From assembly GCA_018267515.1 (NCBI GenBank), contig JAFDYJ010000019.1, positions 1 to 64,000 on the forward strand: 64,000 nt of DNA. The letters run 5' to 3'. Every line of letters begins with the position of its first letter. Within the stretch, counting starts at the first letter, position 1. Below the pieces are notes generated by a model. The model worked only from the letters and a program-made list of their open reading frames with translations. It did no database searches and had not been told where the DNA came from. Positions 61,420 through 64,000 of the stretch are shown here, piece by piece. The position numbers and the translations under genes are program-made. Origin of the DNA: Bacteroidota bacterium (GTDB lineage: Bacteria; Bacteroidota; Bacteroidia; Chitinophagales; Chitinophagaceae).

Positions 61420-61535
61420 GGTGCATTTCAAATTTTCGCTGATTGGTGTGGGGACACTATACGGGAACAGCCTGACGTGGGCGGTGTCCCCACCGCCCAC
61501 AAACAGTATAGCAATGCGAAAATCTGAAATGCACC
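61420..61535. repeat. GC-rich palindromic element, 116 bp
   Basis: Outer arms GGTGCATTTCAAATTTTCGC (61420-61439) and GCGAAAATCTGAAATGCACC (61516-61535) are inverted with one mismatch in 20. Inside, GTGGGCGGTG and CACCGCCCAC (61477-61486 / 61491-61500) form a perfect 10-bp GC stem around TCCC. A third pair, TGGGGACAC (61449-61457) and GTGTCCCCA (61484-61492), offers an alternative fold. No coding sequence is inside, so it has the look of a non-autonomous mobile element or REP-like unit. Confidence 0.8.
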
Positions 61536-61551
61536 CCACACTACGACTTTA

Positions 61552-62106
61552 TCAGAATAGAAACACTGCCCTTGCATTGGGATAATTCAGCTCGGTGCTC
61601 TTTCTTTTACCATTTACAATGACATGAATAATCCCGATCTGGTCTGTAAACTGATCATATAAAATCGAATCAGCAACTTCAACCTTTTTTACGGAACTGA
61701 TATTATCAGCTTCAAAGTAGGCATTGACGGCATCATTATCTATTTCAAATCCTAAAAAAGATAGGCTCAGAATGTTACCGTCAATCCGCAGTTGCAGGTG
61801 CTTTAGGATGTAATCCTTTACGATTTTATCGGTTGCAGTCTTGTCTTTAGGATGTGTAAGATCTACTGCCGTTTTATAATTTTTTCCCAGGATAGCCTCA
61901 AAATCATCAGTGAAAATCCGGCAGGTGATTTCCAGCGATTTGTCTTTTGCATTGTGGTTAATTTCAGTAGTACTTACATGAAAAGGATGTAAACGGCCCT
62001 TATTCGAGGTCTGCAAAACAGATACATCACGAAAACCAGGGAGATTCGTATAGAATAAAGACATAATAAGAAGAGCGGATAACCATTTATAACCAATTGT
62101 TGCCAT
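61552..62106 (-). CDS. DUF6702 family protein
   Basis: 184 residues from the ATG at 62106, giving a signal sequence (about 6-22, WLSALLIMSLFYTNLPG). The domain reads LHPFHVSTTEINHNAKDKSLEITCRIFTDDFEAIL and ends HVIVNGKRKSTELNYPNARAVFLF, the DUF6702 pattern of Bacteroidota, a family often next to HupE/UreJ and M1 peptidase genes as here. Function unknown. An upstream in-frame start at 62259 would run into the divergent HupE gene. Confidence 0.8.
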   Translation of the reverse strand: MATIGYKWLSALLIMSLFYTNLPGFRDVSVLQTSNKGRLHPFHVSTTEINHNAKDKSLEITCRIFTDDFEAILGKNYKTAVDLTHPKDKTATDKIVKDYILKHLQLRIDGNILSLSFLGFEIDNDAVNAYFEADNISSVKKVEVADSILYDQFTDQIGIIHVIVNGKRKSTELNYPNARAVFLF

Positions 62107-62212
62107 TGAGCAATTTTTTTTTCCAATTACAAAAGTCTGCTTTATTTTGAAGCAGCTAATAAATGGCGATAAAAAATTTTGTGTATAAAAGACGATACTA
62201 ACTGACAGGGAG

Positions 62213-62797
62213 ATGCAGGACTTCATTTTTTTCTTTAAGATCGGCTGGCACCATATCATCGAGTGGGAAGCCCTGGATCATCTGGCATTCATTGCAGCGC
62301 TATCGGCCATTTATTTATTGAAAGACTGGAAACAGGTTTTAATATTAGTCACTGCATTTACGATTGGACATTCACTAACTTTGGTATTAAGTGTATTTGA
62401 TATCATACGGTTTAGCAGCAAATGGGTGGAATTCCTGATACCTTGTACCATTGTTATTACAGCTTTTACAAACCTGTTCCAGAAAAGCTTTACGGCAAAA
62501 TCCATTCGTATAAATTATTTCCTGGCTCTTTCGTTTGGATTAATACATGGTATGGGTTTCGCCAATGCCCTGAGAATTATGCTGGCAAGAGATCAAAGTT
62601 TTGGATGGGATTTGCTGGCTTTTAATTTAGGACTGGAAGCAGGTCAGATCCTGGTTGTGGTAATCCTGCTATCATTTGCCGCAATAATACTGAACCGGTT
62701 TAAAGTTAACAGAAGGGAATGGGTTATTTTTTTATCCGCTGCCGTATTCAGTATTGCATTACAAATGGCTTTAGAAAGGATTCCCTGGAAATATTAA
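62213..62797 (+). CDS. HupE/UreJ family membrane protein
   Basis: 194 residues with about six to seven helices. The family motifs GWHHIIEWEALDHLAFIAAL (with the histidines of the metal-binding first helices), TIGHSLTLVLS, and FGLIHGMGFANAL are present. HupE/UreJ proteins are thought to move nickel or cobalt. No hydrogenase or urease genes are nearby; the neighbours are DUF6702 and an M1 peptidase, the usual Bacteroidota context. Divergent from DUF6702. Confidence 0.88.
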   Translation: MQDFIFFFKIGWHHIIEWEALDHLAFIAALSAIYLLKDWKQVLILVTAFTIGHSLTLVLSVFDIIRFSSKWVEFLIPCTIVITAFTNLFQKSFTAKSIRINYFLALSFGLIHGMGFANALRIMLARDQSFGWDLLAFNLGLEAGQILVVVILLSFAAIILNRFKVNRREWVIFLSAAVFSIALQMALERIPWKY

Positions 62798-62829
62798 TTT
62801 TTCTTAACTATAAAACATAAGGACATATA

Positions 62830-64000
62830 ATGAGAAAGCTCTTCTTTTCATTTTGCCTGCTATTTGCATCAGCAACCCTTTTGAATGCACAGGACATTCA
62901 AAATAATCCCGGCTCCAACCATGGCAATAAGTTTGAACAGCTTGGGGCCATTTTACCAACCCCAAATGAATACCGAACTGCCAGTGGTGCACCGGGACCA
63001 AAATATTGGCAGCAACGTTGCGATTATGATATAAAATGTGAACTGGATGAAAAAAAACTGAAGCTTACTGGTAGCGAAACTGTCACCTACTACAACAACT
63101 CCCCTGACATATTAACCTATCTGTGGTTGCAGTTAGATGAAAATCAGCACAGCAATCTTAACAATGCAGACTACCAAAGCAGTACAGCCATGCCCCGCCA
63201 GGCTACAGATAATACACTGAAACGAATGGAAGAATCTTCATCAAAAGAAGATAATGGATTTGGATTTAAAATTATAAAAATCACTGATGCTACGGGAAAA
63301 GCGCTGACTTACACCATCAATAAAACAATGATGCGGGTGGAATTGCCAACGGCTTTGAAAGCCGGTCAAAAATTTATTTTCAATTTAGACTGGTATTACA
63401 ACATTTCTGATCACACGACCCAGGGCGGACGTGGCGGTTATGAATATTTTCCTGAAGATGGAAATTATCTTTTTACCATGACGCAATGGTATCCCCGCCT
63501 ATGTGTGTATAGTGATTTCCAGGGCTGGCAAAACCACCAGTTTACAGGTCGTGGAGAATTTGCATTGACCTTTGGAAATTTTAAAGTGCAGATGACAGTG
63601 CCTGCCGATCATGTGATTGGCGCTACCGGTCAATGCCTGAACTATCAGCAGGTGTTGACTCCAACAGAATTTTCCCGGTGGAAGCAGGCTCAGAATTCTA
63701 AAGAACCTGTTGAAGTAGTTACACTGGATGAAGCAAAGAAGAAAGAAGAAAATAAAAACACCACTCAGAAAAAAACATGGATTTTCAGAGCAGATAATGT
63801 CCGTGATTTTGCCTGGGGTTCCAGCCGGAAATTTGTTATGGATGCCATGCCGGCTTTTGTAAACGGGAAAAAAGTAATGTGCATGAGCTATTATGCGAAG
63901 GAAGCCTACCATTTATACCGCCCATTCTCAACAAAATTAGTAGCCCATACCATCAAAACATATTCTCATTTCACCATTCCATATCCCTACCCGGTGGCTC
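62830..64000 (+). CDS. M1-family metallopeptidase, N-terminal part (cut by window edge)
   Basis: 390 codons lie in the window, starting with a signal peptide (MRKLFFSFCLLFASATLLNA). The N-terminal beta domain typical of M1 aminopeptidases is seen: YWQQRCDYDIKCELDEKKLK, LTGSETVTYYNNSPDILTYL and later LFTMTQWYPRLCVYSDFQGW, GEFALTFGNFKVQMTVPAD and VIGATGQCLN. The zinc motif HExxH is not yet reached, so activity cannot be judged. It would cleave peptides in the periplasm. It starts 32 bp after the HupE stop codon. Confidence 0.82.
   Translation, partial: MRKLFFSFCLLFASATLLNAQDIQNNPGSNHGNKFEQLGAILPTPNEYRTASGAPGPKYWQQRCDYDIKCELDEKKLKLTGSETVTYYNNSPDILTYLWLQLDENQHSNLNNADYQSSTAMPRQATDNTLKRMEESSSKEDNGFGFKIIKITDATGKALTYTINKTMMRVELPTALKAGQKFIFNLDWYYNISDHTTQGGRGGYEYFPEDGNYLFTMTQWYPRLCVYSDFQGWQNHQFTGRGEFALTFGNFKVQMTVPADHVIGATGQCLNYQQVLTPTEFSRWKQAQNSKEPVEVVTLDEAKKKEENKNTTQKKTWIFRADNVRDFAWGSSRKFVMDAMPAFVNGKKVMCMSYYAKEAYHLYRPFSTKLVAHTIKTYSHFTIPYPYPVA

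Overview
The window looks like a chromosomal segment of a Bacteroidota bacterium, most likely order Chitinophagales (family Chitinophagaceae). Reasons: the gene content (DUF4294 protein, BshB1 bacillithiol deacetylase, DUF6702 protein, TlpA proteins with DUF4369, a propeller-type LytS/LytTR pair, a SPT-like alpha-oxoamine synthase), the general lack of Shine-Dalgarno sequences, and many copies of the Bacteroidota -7 promoter element TAnnTTTG just upstream of starts. No rRNA, tRNA or CRISPR array was seen. A partial acyl-CoA dehydrogenase gene lies at the left edge and a partial M1-type peptidase gene at the right edge.

Layout. 0-9.9 kb: cytochrome c maturation genes (ccmE with a CxxxY haem site, a long ccmF), a DUF4294 protein, bshB1, a fatty acid desaturase, an arginase-family hydrolase, a radical SAM protein and a DMT exporter. 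9.9-16 kb: a decayed accessory stretch. Two identical 47-bp hairpin repeats each abut a truncated gene (comEC and hisE/hisIE). An SDR/AMP-ligase pair, a secreted small protein, an NTF2-like gene and possible insertion-sequence remnants also lie here. 16-20.3 kb: an MBOAT/SGNH acylation pair behind a palindrome-promoter, a DUF1080 protein and two small membrane proteins. 20.8-27.4 kb: a TonB-like protein, folC and a very large secreted caspase-like protein with TPR repeats. 27.4-35.9 kb: Nudix hydrolase, BstA-like DinB protein, ABC ATPase, fructose bisphosphatase, alpha-oxoamine synthase, ubiX, MFS transporter with two paralogous 4-TM proteins, and YceI. 36-46.2 kb: GH18 chitinase, TMEM175-like channel, CopD-like protein, YycJ-like metallo-hydrolase, LytTR regulator with propeller sensor kinase, two tandem secreted paralogues and an OmpA protein. 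46.5-64 kb: mostly housekeeping (aconitase, cysteine desulfurase, TlpA/nDsbD redox operon, glmM, methyltransferase, LtaS-like sulfatase, CorC-like protein, a MOSC-sulfurase-like class V enzyme), a GC-rich palindromic element at 61.4 kb, DUF6702, HupE/UreJ and the M1 peptidase.

How the genes may work together. CcmE/CcmF and the TlpA/nDsbD cluster serve periplasmic haem and thiol chemistry. BshB1 and the DinB/YfiT protein point to bacillithiol as the cellular thiol. The alpha-oxoamine synthase, SDR/ligase pair and desaturase point to lipid tailoring, possibly sphingolipids. The sensor kinase and regulator, with 4 bp between them, form one signalling unit. The most unusual items are the caspase-TPR protein with an internal 234-codon duplication, the hairpin repeats that mark gene breakpoints, the GC-rich palindromic element, and the operator-like palindromes upstream of the MBOAT operon and ubiX.
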